Shown: positions 1 to 9,009 of the stretch, piece after piece
Position numbering within the stretch: the stretch's first letter is position 1
Layout of the letters: the number at the start of each line of letters is the position of its first letter
DNA from: ZC4RG29 sp964521255
Lineage (GTDB): Bacteria; Bacteroidota; Bacteroidia; Cytophagales; Cyclobacteriaceae
Length of the DNA stretch: 64,000 bases
Direction: 5' to 3'
Assembly: GCA_964521255.1 (NCBI GenBank)
Contig: CAZFRM010000005.1
Coordinates: 134,972 to 198,971 of the forward strand
Notes under the pieces: model-generated
Told to the model about the DNA's origin: nothing
Seen by the model: only the letters and a program-made list of their open reading frames with translations
Databases searched by the model: none
Position numbers and translations under genes: made by a program

Positions 1-767
1 GCCGTACCGTTAGCCATTTCAGGCGTGATCTTAAACTCACGGCGATAATCTACCGCACGTTTGCCCATCCATGAATTAAACACGGCCTTGATCGCGATTT
101 CGAGCTGCTCGTAAACATCTTCGGGAAACGGTTTCCCCAGGGTTTCATTGACCACTTGCAGGAAACGCTCACTGATCTCACGCAGATCATCAGCGTTTAG
201 TCCGATGTCTACTTTAACACCTGCCCGTTTTTTAACTTCTTCAAAGTGCTTATCAAATTTTTCGTCCGGAACGCCTAGCGCTACTTTTCCAAACAACTGG
301 ATAAACCGCCTATACGCATCATAAGCAAATCGTTCATTGTTGGTTTGTTTGATCAGACCCTTTAGCGTTTCTTTATTCAAGCCCAGATTCAAAATGGTAT
401 CCATCATTCCAGGCATAGACATTGCTGAACCTGAACGGACTGAAACCAGTAATGGGTTCTCTGCTTTTCCAAAAACCTTTCCAGTTGTCTTTTCAATTGC
501 ACGGATATGCTCCCGAACGGAACCAATCAATCCACCTGGAAGTTTTTTGTAGGGTGAATCAAGAAAAGTAAGGCAGGCTTCAGTTGAGATTACAAAACCC
601 GGAGGAACATTAAGTCCGATCTGGGTCATTTCACAAAGATTTGCACCTTTGCCTCCCAACAATTGTTTGTTCTTTCCATCTCCTTCGTGAAAGGAGTAAA
701 CATATTTTACAGGTTCAGCCGATTTAGACACTTTGTCAACCGGGGTATCTAGAATTTCAGTGCTCAT
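1..767 (-). CDS. ppdK: Pyruvate, phosphate dikinase, N-terminal part (runs off window)
   Basis: Cytoplasmic enzyme interconverting pyruvate + ATP + phosphate and PEP + AMP + diphosphate. About 255 N-terminal residues are readable from an ATG at 767 down to base 3 with no stop, so the gene continues past the window start. The opening YVYSFHEGDGKNKQLLGGKG followed by ANLCEMTQIGLNVPPGF is the PPDK nucleotide-binding start, and SVRSGSAMSMPGMMDTILNL is the family's ATP-grasp signature. The N-terminus favours PPDK over PEP synthase. It is divergent from the E2 gene at 931, with a roughly 160-bp shared promoter region. The C-terminal phosphohistidine and PEP-binding domains are not visible. Confidence 0.93.
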   Translation of the reverse strand, partial: MSTEILDTPVDKVSKSAEPVKYVYSFHEGDGKNKQLLGGKGANLCEMTQIGLNVPPGFVISTEACLTFLDSPYKKLPGGLIGSVREHIRAIEKTTGKVFGKAENPLLVSVRSGSAMSMPGMMDTILNLGLNKETLKGLIKQTNNERFAYDAYRRFIQLFGKVALGVPDEKFDKHFEEVKKRAGVKVDIGLNADDLREISERFLQVVNETLGKPFPEDVYEQLEIAIKAVFNSWMGKRAVDYRREFKITPEMANGT

Positions 768-930
768 AAGATGATCATTTAATACGATTCAATGTAGTAC
801 CCTCTCTTCCAAAATGGTATGACATATCTCAGCGCAAAACCTGATTGAACTCAAAGAAGTCCGCCAGGACGCACGGTTTTGTTCTACCACTAAATACTAA
901 TAACTTGCATCGTCAATAACCCCTTAGTCA

Positions 931-2247
931 ATGGCACAGGTTGAATTGATCATGCCCAAAATGGGCGAAAGTATTATGGAGGCAACGGTATTGTCCTGGT
1001 TGAAAAAACCCGGTGACAAGATCGAAGCAGAAGAGTCAATTCTTGAAGTGGCTACAGATAAAGTGGACACGGAGGTTCCCTCCACGCACGGTGGTATCCT
1101 GAAAGAAATACTTGCCAAAGAAGGTGAGGTTGTGAAAGTGGGGAATCCCATTGCAATTATTGATTCATCGGAAGAAGAAAATTCAAGCGCTCCTTCTCCT
1201 GACGAACAATCATCTGTTGCAGAAGTACCAAACGAAGAAGAAGAACTTGTTTCTTCAGAGCATACAAATGGCAGTTCACATTTCACCCCTGACTTTAAAT
1301 CATCATCACGTTTCTATTCTCCCCTTGTAAAAAATATCGCCAAAGAAGAAAACATTTCAGTTGTTGAACTGGAGACTATTATAGGAAGCGGCGCGGAAGG
1401 AAGAATTACAAAGAAAGATATTTTGGAATATGTAGAGAACAGGAAGTTAGGGAAGACCATTAACACGACACCAAAAGTAATAGAACAAGTCAAAGTAGGA
1501 AAAGAAGCAGCTCCATCTACAAACCGGGTAAACGGCAGTGGCGATGAAATCATCGAAATGGATCGGATGCGAAAGATGATTGCTGAACGAATGGTTGAGT
1601 CAAAACGAGTTGCACCGCATGTAACATCTTTCGTTGAGGCTGATGTAACTAATATTGTTTACTGGCGGAACAAAGTGAAGAATGAATTTCAGAAACGAGA
1701 AGGAGATATTCTTACTTATACACCTGTTTTTGTCGAGGCGGTAATACTTGCTATAAAAGATTACCCGATGATCAACATCCAGGTAGAAGGTGATAAGATC
1801 ATAAAGAAAAAAGATATCAATATTGGTATGGCCGTTGCCTTGCCAACCGGAAATCTCATCGTTCCCGTTATAAAAAATGCCGATCAATACAATCTGAAAG
1901 GACTTATTAAAATAGTAAACGACCTTGCCAAGCGTGCGCGTGAAAACAAACTCAAGGCTGATGATTTAACCGGTGGAACGTTTACCATTTCCAATGTTGG
2001 TTCATTTGGAAACATTATGGGTACACCCATTATTGTGCAGCCACAAGTAGGGATTATAGCACTGGGCGCCATTCAGAAAAAACCTGCTGTCGTCGAAACA
2101 CCCTATGGCGATGCCATTGCCGTTCGTCATAAAATGTTCCTCTCTCACTCCTATGACCATCGCGTTGTAGACGGGGCTCTTGGCGGAATGATGGTAAGGC
2201 GCGTTGCCGACTATCTTGAAAAGTTTGACGTTAATAGAGTTCTTTGA
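931..2247 (+). CDS. 2-oxo acid dehydrogenase complex E2 (dihydrolipoamide acyltransferase)
   Basis: Core acyltransferase of a pyruvate, branched-chain or oxoglutarate dehydrogenase complex. It moves the acyl group from lipoyl-lysine to CoA. Domains in order: one lipoyl domain (residues 1-76) with lipoylated Lys44 in ATDKVDTE; an acidic Ser/Glu-rich linker; a peripheral subunit-binding domain (about 129-168, YSPLVKNIAKEE...GRITKKDIL); and a catalytic domain ending with HRVVDG (His410, Asp414). At 438 aa it has the normal length for a single-lipoyl E2. No E1 or E3 gene is adjacent. In Bacteroidota this type is usually annotated branched-chain E2, but the substrate cannot be decided from the sequence. 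Confidence 0.92.
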   Translation: MAQVELIMPKMGESIMEATVLSWLKKPGDKIEAEESILEVATDKVDTEVPSTHGGILKEILAKEGEVVKVGNPIAIIDSSEEENSSAPSPDEQSSVAEVPNEEEELVSSEHTNGSSHFTPDFKSSSRFYSPLVKNIAKEENISVVELETIIGSGAEGRITKKDILEYVENRKLGKTINTTPKVIEQVKVGKEAAPSTNRVNGSGDEIIEMDRMRKMIAERMVESKRVAPHVTSFVEADVTNIVYWRNKVKNEFQKREGDILTYTPVFVEAVILAIKDYPMINIQVEGDKIIKKKDINIGMAVALPTGNLIVPVIKNADQYNLKGLIKIVNDLAKRARENKLKADDLTGGTFTISNVGSFGNIMGTPIIVQPQVGIIALGAIQKKPAVVETPYGDAIAVRHKMFLSHSYDHRVVDGALGGMMVRRVADYLEKFDVNRVL

Positions 2248-2248
2248 G

Positions 2249-2274
2249 AATCTTTTAACCCGATCTGTTAAGAT
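2249..2274. terminator. Weak hairpin between convergent genes
   Basis: AATCTT...AAC and GTTAAGATT form an imperfect stem just after the E2 stop codon, between it and the convergent small membrane protein gene. It may terminate both transcripts. There is no strong U-tract. Confidence 0.3.
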
Positions 2275-2292
2275 TTCCTCAATAGGAAAATT

Positions 2293-2577
2293 CTATTCAA
2301 AAAACACAGAAGGCAACCAGATTCCTATAGCAACACCATAAGCTAAATCTGCCCAGTTTATTCGGAGTGCGTTAAAAATGTAGATAAGAAATACGATAGG
2401 AAAAGTTACTAATGCTAAAACGTTTAGTGACTTCACATGCACTTTCGCTTCCTCAAAAACATTCTTCGCATCTTCATTTGAAGGTATGGCATGCATCCCG
2501 ATGGACATTTTGATTGCTACAAGTGACGGCAGATGACGTACTTTATTAGTTAAAAAAATTTCTACTAAATACAGCAT
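2293..2577 (-). CDS. Small hypothetical membrane protein
   Basis: 94 aa, family not recognised. A charged N-terminal half is followed by two predicted membrane spans, VLALVTFPIVFLIYIFNAL and a C-terminal AYGVAIGIWLPSVFF. It is convergent with the E2 gene. Internal Met codons are possible starts. It may be a real small inner-membrane protein, but no function can be assigned. Confidence 0.45.
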   Translation of the reverse strand: MLYLVEIFLTNKVRHLPSLVAIKMSIGMHAIPSNEDAKNVFEEAKVHVKSLNVLALVTFPIVFLIYIFNALRINWADLAYGVAIGIWLPSVFFE

Positions 2578-2790
2578 ATCATCATCTTCGGTGGAATTAA
2601 AAGTTAGCAGTTTCTTACGTGAGAGAACTATGGAAGTTTAATTTGGTGTGATTGTACTTAGTGCAGGTCATTAATTCAATGGGTATTAGCTTTGTTTAAC
2701 TTCTTAATATCTTCTTCCCTTAGACAGAATTAATGGAATGGCAATTACCGTTAATAAATTATACCTTAGAGATTATCAAAAACTTTTAAA

Positions 2791-3054
2791 ATGGACTCAA
2801 ACCCCGACGATCTTTCAAAAATTAATGAACCACTGGAGCAGTACTTAAATTCTCCTGGATACAAAAAAACTTTTAAACGTTTAACTGTTTCAACTTTAGA
2901 AGAACAGGAAAATAATACTCGGTTGTTCTCTGCGTCACTTACACCATCTCAGCGTCTTGAATTTTTATATATACTAAATAAAACTGCTTTTGGTGATAAA
3001 TTAGAGAAACTACCTAACCGCTATTCTGGAAAAATCTATTTTGATACCATATGA
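2791..3054 (+). CDS. Small partner protein of nucleotidyltransferase
   Basis: 87 aa, charged and soluble, family not recognised. Its TGA overlaps the ATG of the next gene (ATGA at 3051-3054), so the two are almost certainly translationally coupled. A small ORF coupled to an orphan nucleotidyltransferase resembles toxin-antitoxin organisation (MNT/HEPN or AbiE-like). This one has no recognisable HEPN RxxxxH motif, so its role remains inferred from context. Confidence 0.6.
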   Translation: MDSNPDDLSKINEPLEQYLNSPGYKKTFKRLTVSTLEEQENNTRLFSASLTPSQRLEFLYILNKTAFGDKLEKLPNRYSGKIYFDTI

Positions 3055-3527
3055 ATATTTTTCTTGAGCCGCATAAACATATATTAAAGCGTTTGATTGA
3101 ATTCAAAGTAGATTTCCTTTTAGTTGGTGGCTATGCTGTCAATTATCATGGTTATAATCGTGCCACAGGTGATATGGATATTTGGTTGCGTCCTGATAAC
3201 TTAAACCGAGAAGCTTTCATAGAGTTATTAAAAGCAGAGGACTTTGATGAGAACAGTCTTAACCACGTAAAGCAAATTGATTTTAACAATGCCGCAGCTT
3301 TTCATATCGGCGAAAAACCACTTCAAATTGATTTTCTGACCAGGCTGTCCGGTGTAACATATGAGGATGCCTGGCAAAAAAAAGAAACTTTCCAGTTGAA
3401 CGATCTGAGAATTCCGGTGATTCACCTTCACGATCTCATAATTTCTAAAATAGCAACTGGACGTCTAAAGGATAAAAACGATGTTGAAGAACTTCAAAAA
3501 ATTATGCAGTTAAAGAGAAATCAATAG
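3051..3527 (+). CDS. Orphan nucleotidyltransferase (DUF6036/AbiEii-like)
   Basis: 158 aa with a nucleotidyltransferase fold. FLLVGGYAVNYHGYNRATGD carries the GG motif, followed by the metal-binding pair Asp41 and Asp43 in GDMDIW. A third acidic residue is probably in LQIDFL near residue 93. Related proteins are AbiEii-like toxins or NTases of unknown substrate. It is coupled to the 87-aa gene upstream. Length and motifs are intact, so it is probably active as an NMP or NTP transferase, but the target is unknown. Confidence 0.72.
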   Translation: MNIFLEPHKHILKRLIEFKVDFLLVGGYAVNYHGYNRATGDMDIWLRPDNLNREAFIELLKAEDFDENSLNHVKQIDFNNAAAFHIGEKPLQIDFLTRLSGVTYEDAWQKKETFQLNDLRIPVIHLHDLIISKIATGRLKDKNDVEELQKIMQLKRNQ

Positions 3528-3574
3528 GGAAATTAAATTTTGCTATTGCGCTTTCACTGATGGTTGCAACTAAC

Positions 3575-3865
3575 TCATATCAACTCATGCAATAACTGTC
3601 CGTCCGCTGAAAAATGTCTCGCGTATAATATGTGATCCGTGTAACCGATGTACATCTTAGTGTCATCATCCAGGTTGTACACATAAATGTGTATACCACT
3701 ACCAATATCACCCGCTGGCTCACCGAAGCGCATGACGATTTGCCCGTAGCTCATGTTCTCTTTTAAATGCAATTCGAATCTTTTATAAGTGAGTGGTTCG
3801 TTACCGTCGTCTGAACAGTTAGCGAAAATTAACAGGACACTTAGCAGTACAGGGATAAATTTCAT
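3575..3865 (-). CDS. Small lipoprotein, BamE/SmpA-like
   Basis: Start taken at 3865 (MKFIPVLLSVLLIFANC), which gives a clean lipoprotein signal peptide with lipobox FANC. The longer frame to 3892 adds nine residues without signal character. The mature part has MSYGQIVMRFGEPAGD, the G-x-P loop pattern of BamE/OmlA-like small outer-membrane lipoproteins. It is about 96 aa and stands alone. Family assignment rests on the motif only. Confidence 0.55.
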   Translation of the reverse strand: MKFIPVLLSVLLIFANCSDDGNEPLTYKRFELHLKENMSYGQIVMRFGEPAGDIGSGIHIYVYNLDDDTKMYIGYTDHILYARHFSADGQLLHELI

Positions 3866-4179
3866 AGGCTTGGAATTGAATAATCTCAACAATACAATAC
3901 TACAGACCCATTCCGGAACTTACAGGTTGCAATCCATCCGGTCCATCCCCTAATTTGGTGGATTTAGATTTTAACCTTCTCACTATAATCTATTCGGCCA
4001 AAAAAATATCCTTCTTGTCCGTATCATCCTTTTGCATTTTTTGCAACTCTACTGAAAAAGGCAGTTGATCTAAGCAATTAATCCAAAAAATAGAGTCTTC
4101 AGTACTCATCATTTGCTACACAGGCCAGGCCTGCATCTCCTAACTTTCCTTTAATAAATCATCTGAACCAAAACTACTT

Positions 4180-4941
4180 ATGAAAACCGCACGTGTTACT
4201 ATTCTTTATGTAATCTTTATCACTTTGTCTTCGTGTAGTCCTGTGTTATATTCAACTGTCGGACAGAACGTACCGCTCTTCCATGAAAAAGGTGAAATTA
4301 CCCTTAGCAGCGGGTATTGTGAAACGTGGGATACGAAAGGATTTAATGTACAATTTGCAACTGCTATCGACAGCAACCTGGCACTCATTTCAAGTCTGTA
4401 TTCAATGAAGGGCATAGACTATGACTATGGTTTGGGATCAGACGATGATATATGGCACGGCAGAGGAAGTTATTTTGAAATTGGAGTTGGAAAATTTGGG
4501 TATTCACCTCAAAGCAAACTGAGTTATGAATTATTTGCGGGAATTGGTTACGGTTCAATGAAGAACAAAACAAACTATTCATCAGTTGATGGAAAATATA
4601 TAAAACCATTCATTCAACCATCCATTGGAATCAGTGGAGGTATTGTTGAGTTTGCTTTAACCCCACGAATAGGATTGGTTAGTTATATTTCAAATACTAA
4701 TTCCATGATAACTCCTGCTTATGAAGAACGAGTTGATAATTTCTTCAACGAGAAAAAAAATACACTTGTCTTTGAACCTGGTGCAACCTTTAGGATTGGC
4801 TATAGAAATGTAAAGATTCAGGCACAATACTGTTACTCAACATTCAAATATGAATCTCCTGATCAAGAATCAATCAGCCCGGTTAATCCTGAATACATAT
4901 CGGTAGGTATACACGTTCTTTTTTCTAATCGATTCAAATAA
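4180..4941 (+). CDS. Lipoprotein with predicted beta-barrel-like body
   Basis: 253 aa. The signal MKTARVTILYVIFITLSSCS has an SSC lipobox, so it is an outer-membrane lipoprotein candidate. The mature part is rich in alternating aromatic and glycine strands (SYFEIGVGKFGY, LSYELFAGIGYGS, TFRIGYRNVKIQAQYCYSTF), like an outer-membrane beta-barrel. No enzymatic motif. Neighbours are unrelated and a hairpin terminator follows, so it is probably monocistronic. Confidence 0.65.
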   Translation: MKTARVTILYVIFITLSSCSPVLYSTVGQNVPLFHEKGEITLSSGYCETWDTKGFNVQFATAIDSNLALISSLYSMKGIDYDYGLGSDDDIWHGRGSYFEIGVGKFGYSPQSKLSYELFAGIGYGSMKNKTNYSSVDGKYIKPFIQPSIGISGGIVEFALTPRIGLVSYISNTNSMITPAYEERVDNFFNEKKNTLVFEPGATFRIGYRNVKIQAQYCYSTFKYESPDQESISPVNPEYISVGIHVLFSNRFK

Positions 4942-4954
4942 TATAGTTGGCCAG

Positions 4955-4992
4955 TAACAGAGCCCTGTCTTATCCGATAGGTGTCTCTGTTA
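4955..4992 (+). terminator. Hairpin after the lipoprotein gene
   Basis: TAACAGAG and CTCTGTTA form an 8-bp stem, with an inner CCTGTC/GATAGG helix. It sits 13 bp after the stop codon and is followed by T/A-rich sequence. Likely an intrinsic terminator. Confidence 0.55.
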
Positions 4993-5342
4993 TTATAACA
5001 GAAAATAAAGACCCTCTTATATATCACTTTAGTCAACTTACTGACTTTCTTTCCGCCCACCTTTCACCATATTTGCACTTCACAACCTTCATTTGTATGG
5101 CCTGGCAATAAAAAACGAAGCCGACAATTTTGTTATCTTAACAGACGAAAATATCAATGAGGAAATTCTACCCCTGTCTTATACAACTCACAGGCGATGT
5201 TGTAGTAGCAGATAACTGGAAAATCATGCAAGTAGACATGTGTAATTTGAAGTTACTTTCAAAGAACAGAACAAAAGAGAAATTATTGGCGTTGGAAGAA
5301 GAGGTGCCGCTGTGTATACTAATGAGAGCATCATTTATTAAC

Positions 5343-5483
5343 TGGACTTACGCACCTTTGTGAATTTTTGTGTTTTTGAGATTTCGTGGCATACGGAAGT
5401 ATCGAAAATTCAGCCACAAAACCTCAAAAGCACAAAATTGTCACGAAAGAAATTCAAATGATTCGTTAGGGTGCGTAAGTCCA
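5343..5483. repeat. Fold-back element with 14-bp terminal inverted repeats
   Basis: TGGACTTACGCACC (5343-5356) and its exact complement (5470-5483) bound a 141-bp segment whose interior also pairs imperfectly (TTTGTGAATTTTTGTGTTTT against the AAAGCACAAAATTGTCACG side). TTATTA occurs just outside each end and may be a target duplication. Probably a non-autonomous MITE-like element. The rest of the 4942-5667 interval shows no convincing gene. The frame around 5100-5270 could hold gene debris. Confidence 0.6.
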
Positions 5484-5667
5484 CTTATTAATATAAAACA
5501 TTTTATCAACAGATATTAACCAATGTTGAAAAGTAAGCAATAGGCAATCGCAGTAGGCAAAATTGCTTACTGCCATTTTTTCGCTTGTATCATAGATTTT
5601 TGAATGAACTAAGTAGCACTAAACGATTAATAACTTCTCCTTCACAGTAAAAAATAATACAAACATC

Positions 5668-6360
5668 ATGAACAAAACCGTAATCATCACAGGAGCTTCC
5701 GGAAATCTGGGTAAGGCTACCGTAGAGAAACTTGTCAAAGAAGGATACAACCTGGTAGTAACGGTGGCGCCAGGGGAAAAACTTGGATATTATGAAGATC
5801 ATCCCCAGGTAGACATTCAATATGTAGATCTAATGGATGAACCCGGAGTAGAAGGCATTATAAACCTTGCGTTAAAAAAATATAATACAATCCATGCCGC
5901 ACTGCTGTTGGTGGGTGGTTATACCGGTGGCAACATTAAAGACACCGTCGGCAGCACGATAAAAAAAATGATCGGCCTTAATTTTGAAACAGCCTACCAT
6001 GTAGCCCGACCGGTTTTCAATCAAATGATTACACAAAACAATGGAAGGATAGTATTTATCGGTGCACGACCTGCCATAAAGGCTGTAGATGGCAAAAACA
6101 ACATTGCCTATGGCCTGTCAAAATCACTTCTCTTTAAACTTGCCGAATACCTGAATGCAGAAGCGAAAGATAAAAATGTTGTTTGCTCTGTTATTGCGCC
6201 CAGCACTATGGATACACCGGCAAACCGAAAAGCCATGTCCGATGCTGATTTTACGAAATGGGTAAAACCGGAGGATATAGCAGAACTCATGGCCTATCTT
6301 ATTTCCGAAAAAGGATCGGCGATGCGCGAACCAGTGCTAAAGATGTATGGAGGAAGTTGA
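5668..6360 (+). CDS. SDR-family NAD(P)-dependent oxidoreductase
   Basis: 230 aa classical short-chain dehydrogenase. Cofactor motif TGASGNLG is at residues 8-15, LLVGGYTGG takes the place of NNAG, and the catalytic Tyr-Lys pair lies in YGLSK. The catalytic Ser of the usual triad appears replaced in FIGARPA, so the mechanism may be altered. C-terminal MYGGS is typical. No operon partner, and substrate unknown. Confidence 0.8.
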   Translation: MNKTVIITGASGNLGKATVEKLVKEGYNLVVTVAPGEKLGYYEDHPQVDIQYVDLMDEPGVEGIINLALKKYNTIHAALLLVGGYTGGNIKDTVGSTIKKMIGLNFETAYHVARPVFNQMITQNNGRIVFIGARPAIKAVDGKNNIAYGLSKSLLFKLAEYLNAEAKDKNVVCSVIAPSTMDTPANRKAMSDADFTKWVKPEDIAELMAYLISEKGSAMREPVLKMYGGS

Positions 6361-6687
6361 TGAAATCCGGTTAAGGAAACCTCGCCTTCAAGTTAATATT
6401 TTCCAACACCACCCGTGAACCTGTTAAGCCTGATTTACGACCGATGGGGAAGTGGATATCATTTAAGTTTGCGACATCTCATGACGTTCATAATCGCTGT
6501 CAGGTCACTTCGTGACGAATAAACCTGTAATGGTTTCGAAAGCGCCTAAAACCCCTGTTACAGAAGAATAGCAAGTGAGACGGAAAATAATAACGGGATA
6601 TCCTTGTTGATAGACTTGTGATAGCGCAACAATTGGTAAAATGGGCTGTTATCATTACGCTACTCATTCACTCAAAAAAACAAGCGT

Positions 6688-7392
6688 ATGAAAGCACTAA
6701 AAATTCTTCAAAAAGAAAAGTGCCTCTTAGTCAAAGAGGTGAGGTGTAACAGATCTCTTAATTTCATTCGAAACGAAACCAGGAGTAAGGTTGATTTCTT
6801 GCAAGAAATCGGGACTGCCAGAAGACTCATCGTGATTCTTCTCGTGGTAATGACTCAATTTTGGTGTGCATGTGATGGTGATAATGGAGCGGTTGGACCA
6901 GCCGGACCAAAAGGGGATAAAGGTGATCAGGGACCACAAGGACCTCAAGGTGTTTCCGGAAATGCCAATGTAACGTTGTATGAGTACGGCGCTCAGACTT
7001 TTTCCGGTTCATTTAATTATCTGATACCTGACATTTCCCAAGCCAAGATTGATTCAAGCATGGTTATCGCCTATTATAATCCGGCGGGAGCAGCAGCCAC
7101 TGCATGGTATGGTATACCAAGTTTGGGTCCCGGTAATGCGTATATAGCAACTAATCATTTGTATCAATCATCCGTTAGCCCTTCAGCTTATACCATGGAA
7201 ATAAAACTATTTACTCCCGGCGGATCTGAATATACTGAGTCAACAACCTTTATAAAATTCAGAATATTTGTTACAAAAGCTTCATCTATAGTAGAAGGTG
7301 GCAGGGTGAAAACTCTGAATGCTGCAGAGGCCGGAATTGATTTGGCCGATCACGATGCCTTGTGTGAATATTTCGGCTTACCAAAAGATTAA
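6688..7392 (+). CDS. Collagen-like lipoprotein A
   Basis: 234 aa. After an unusually long N-terminal region there is a hydrophobic segment ending FWCAC (lipobox), then about eight Gly-X-Y triplets (GPAGPKGDKGDQGPQGPQG), then a conserved C-terminal domain of about 150 aa also found in the next gene. The start at 6688 is supported because the upstream sequence GTTATCAT...ACTC.TTCA...ATGAAAGC is duplicated before the second gene. Role unknown. Collagen-like lipoproteins are often surface stalks or adhesins. Tandem paralogue of 7710-8486. Confidence 0.75.
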   Translation: MKALKILQKEKCLLVKEVRCNRSLNFIRNETRSKVDFLQEIGTARRLIVILLVVMTQFWCACDGDNGAVGPAGPKGDKGDQGPQGPQGVSGNANVTLYEYGAQTFSGSFNYLIPDISQAKIDSSMVIAYYNPAGAAATAWYGIPSLGPGNAYIATNHLYQSSVSPSAYTMEIKLFTPGGSEYTESTTFIKFRIFVTKASSIVEGGRVKTLNAAEAGIDLADHDALCEYFGLPKD

Positions 7393-7709
7393 ATAAATGC
7401 CTGGGGGAATTTGAAAGAAGGAATTTTCAAGACGTTTCAATTTTTCATCTGTGGGGCGAAAAATTTTCCCCGGCATAGGAATGCCGAAGTTCGATTCCAA
7501 ATGATAAAAACGTGATAACACATTCATTATCCATGAATGTTTATCTAAACTGTCTACAACGTTAATCACCTCGCTGATCTCTGTCTTAACTCATAATATA
7601 GCACGATTCGAAATTTCTTCTTTATGCATCCTGTCAATGCCGGATGCAGCAACCATTTGCTCAGAGGATTGTTATCATCATGCAACTCGTTCATTTAAAA
7701 TTCAGACAT

Positions 7710-8486
7710 ATGAAAGCGACAACTATTTTCCACAAAACTCTCTTGCTTTTTAAAACCAGGCGAATTGAATGCTTTTCTAATTTCTGTGAAGCAGAAGCAA
7801 ATGTCTCTATACAAAAAACAACCGCTGTACAAAGACTCACCATGATTCTCTTGGCAACAACAATGATATTCTGTTTTGCTTGCGAAGAAACAGACGGACC
7901 TGTGGGGCCTGTCGGCCCTAAAGGAGATCAGGGTCCTAAAGGAGATCAGGGAGATAAAGGTGACCCGGGAGCTAAAGGTGATCAGGGAGCACAAGGACTC
8001 CAGGGCCCTCAAGGACCAACGGGCGCCCAAGGGCCTCAGGGAGTATCAGGAAATGCGAATGTAATATTGTATGAATACGGTTCCCAAACATTTTCAGGTT
8101 CCGTCTATTACCTGATCACTGACATTGAACAAAGTACAGTCGATTCAAGTATGGTGCTGGCCTATTACAATCCTGAAGGAGAGCCAACCACCGCCTGGTA
8201 TGTTGTACCGGGTTTTGGTCCCTTCAATTGCACTTACATGACAAGAAATGCTTTGTATAAAACGGATACTGTTCAAAGCGCTTACACGATGGCAGTAAAG
8301 TTAGTGAAGACTAACGCCACACCTTATCTTACCACGGAGACTTTTACAAAGTTCAGAATATTTGTTACAAAAGCTTCATCGGTTGTACAGGGAGGAAGAG
8401 TAAAAAAGATAAATTTAGCGGATGCCGGAGTTGATTTAAATGATTACAACGCGGTTTGCGATTATCTGGGTATACCAAGAGATTAA
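7710..8486 (+). CDS. Collagen-like lipoprotein B
   Basis: 258 aa from the ATG at 7710. An upstream in-frame ATG at 7644 is less likely, because 7710 matches the paralogue's start (MKA...) and shared upstream sequence. The signal segment ends FCFAC (lipobox). About 17 Gly-X-Y triplets follow, against about eight in paralogue A. The C-terminal domain (from GNANVILYEYGSQTFSGS) is clearly homologous to A. The pair probably arose by tandem duplication followed by expansion or contraction of the collagen tract. Confidence 0.78.
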   Translation: MKATTIFHKTLLLFKTRRIECFSNFCEAEANVSIQKTTAVQRLTMILLATTMIFCFACEETDGPVGPVGPKGDQGPKGDQGDKGDPGAKGDQGAQGLQGPQGPTGAQGPQGVSGNANVILYEYGSQTFSGSVYYLITDIEQSTVDSSMVLAYYNPEGEPTTAWYVVPGFGPFNCTYMTRNALYKTDTVQSAYTMAVKLVKTNATPYLTTETFTKFRIFVTKASSVVQGGRVKKINLADAGVDLNDYNAVCDYLGIPRD

Positions 8487-8523
8487 ATTGCGGGTATCTC
8501 TTTAAAGCTTTTTTATAAACTGA

Positions 8524-8554
8524 AAACCAACTTGCTTAAAAAACAAGTTGGTTT
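8524..8554 (+). terminator. Intrinsic terminator
   Basis: Perfect 11-bp stem (AAACCAACTTG / CAAGTTGGTTT) with a 9-nt loop, 38 bp after the stop codon of collagen-like lipoprotein B. Confidence 0.75.
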
Positions 8555-8622
8555 CATCTTTAAGTTGTCTGAGAAGTAATCTGAGAGACTTCGTTTGCTC
8601 CATTATATTAGTATTAAAAACA

Positions 8623-9009
8623 TTACTTCTTCTGTTTTGATTTTACCAACTCCATATTCTCCTTCACTCTTAATTTCACAAGTTTGGTAATCAACTTAAC
8701 GGGCAGTGGTTTATCATAAATAAATTGTGCCGTGTTTTTTTCTTCTTTGTAAAGAGCAATTTGTTTTTTGAATGACTCGTCTCCTGCAGGAACAGGATAT
8801 AAACCAATATGCTTCTTCCACGCAGCGAATGAAACCAGAAATCCTTTCAACTTATAGGCGGGCATATTATAGCTGATCAGCTCTTCTGCAGTTGGTGCAG
8901 CTCGCTTAATAATGTTTCTCATCTCCTCCAAAATGTCTTTTACATTTTTTGGAAAAGCAGAAATGTATTCATCTACCGTTTTAAATTTTATTTTTGCGGC
9001 TGGCTCCAT
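8623..9009 (-). CDS. DUF1801 (YdhG/Fra-like) protein
   Basis: 128 aa. FKTVDEYISAFPKNVKDILEE, AEELISYNMPAYKLKG and FAAWKKHIGLYP are hallmarks of the DUF1801 fold, seen in putative iron chaperones of the YdhG/Fra family. The gene overlaps the end of the GT9 gene upstream by 29 bp, so it is co-transcribed with it. The functional link is unclear. Confidence 0.85.
   Translation of the reverse strand: MEPAAKIKFKTVDEYISAFPKNVKDILEEMRNIIKRAAPTAEELISYNMPAYKLKGFLVSFAAWKKHIGLYPVPAGDESFKKQIALYKEEKNTAQFIYDKPLPVKLITKLVKLRVKENMELVKSKQKK

Noticed and set aside
924..1286. Serine-rich 120-codon antisense frame opposite the E2 gene
   Set aside because: Mirror of the acidic linker codons of the E2 gene; no start context.
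5157..5363. 68-codon plus-strand frame before the fold-back element
   Set aside because: It runs into the fold-back element and has no family signal. A different frame just upstream looks like remnant coding sequence, so the region is more likely debris.
7876..8064. Frame-shifted repeat peptide in the collagen tract (KEIREIKVTREL-like)
   Set aside because: Product of reading the Gly-X-Y repeats in another frame.
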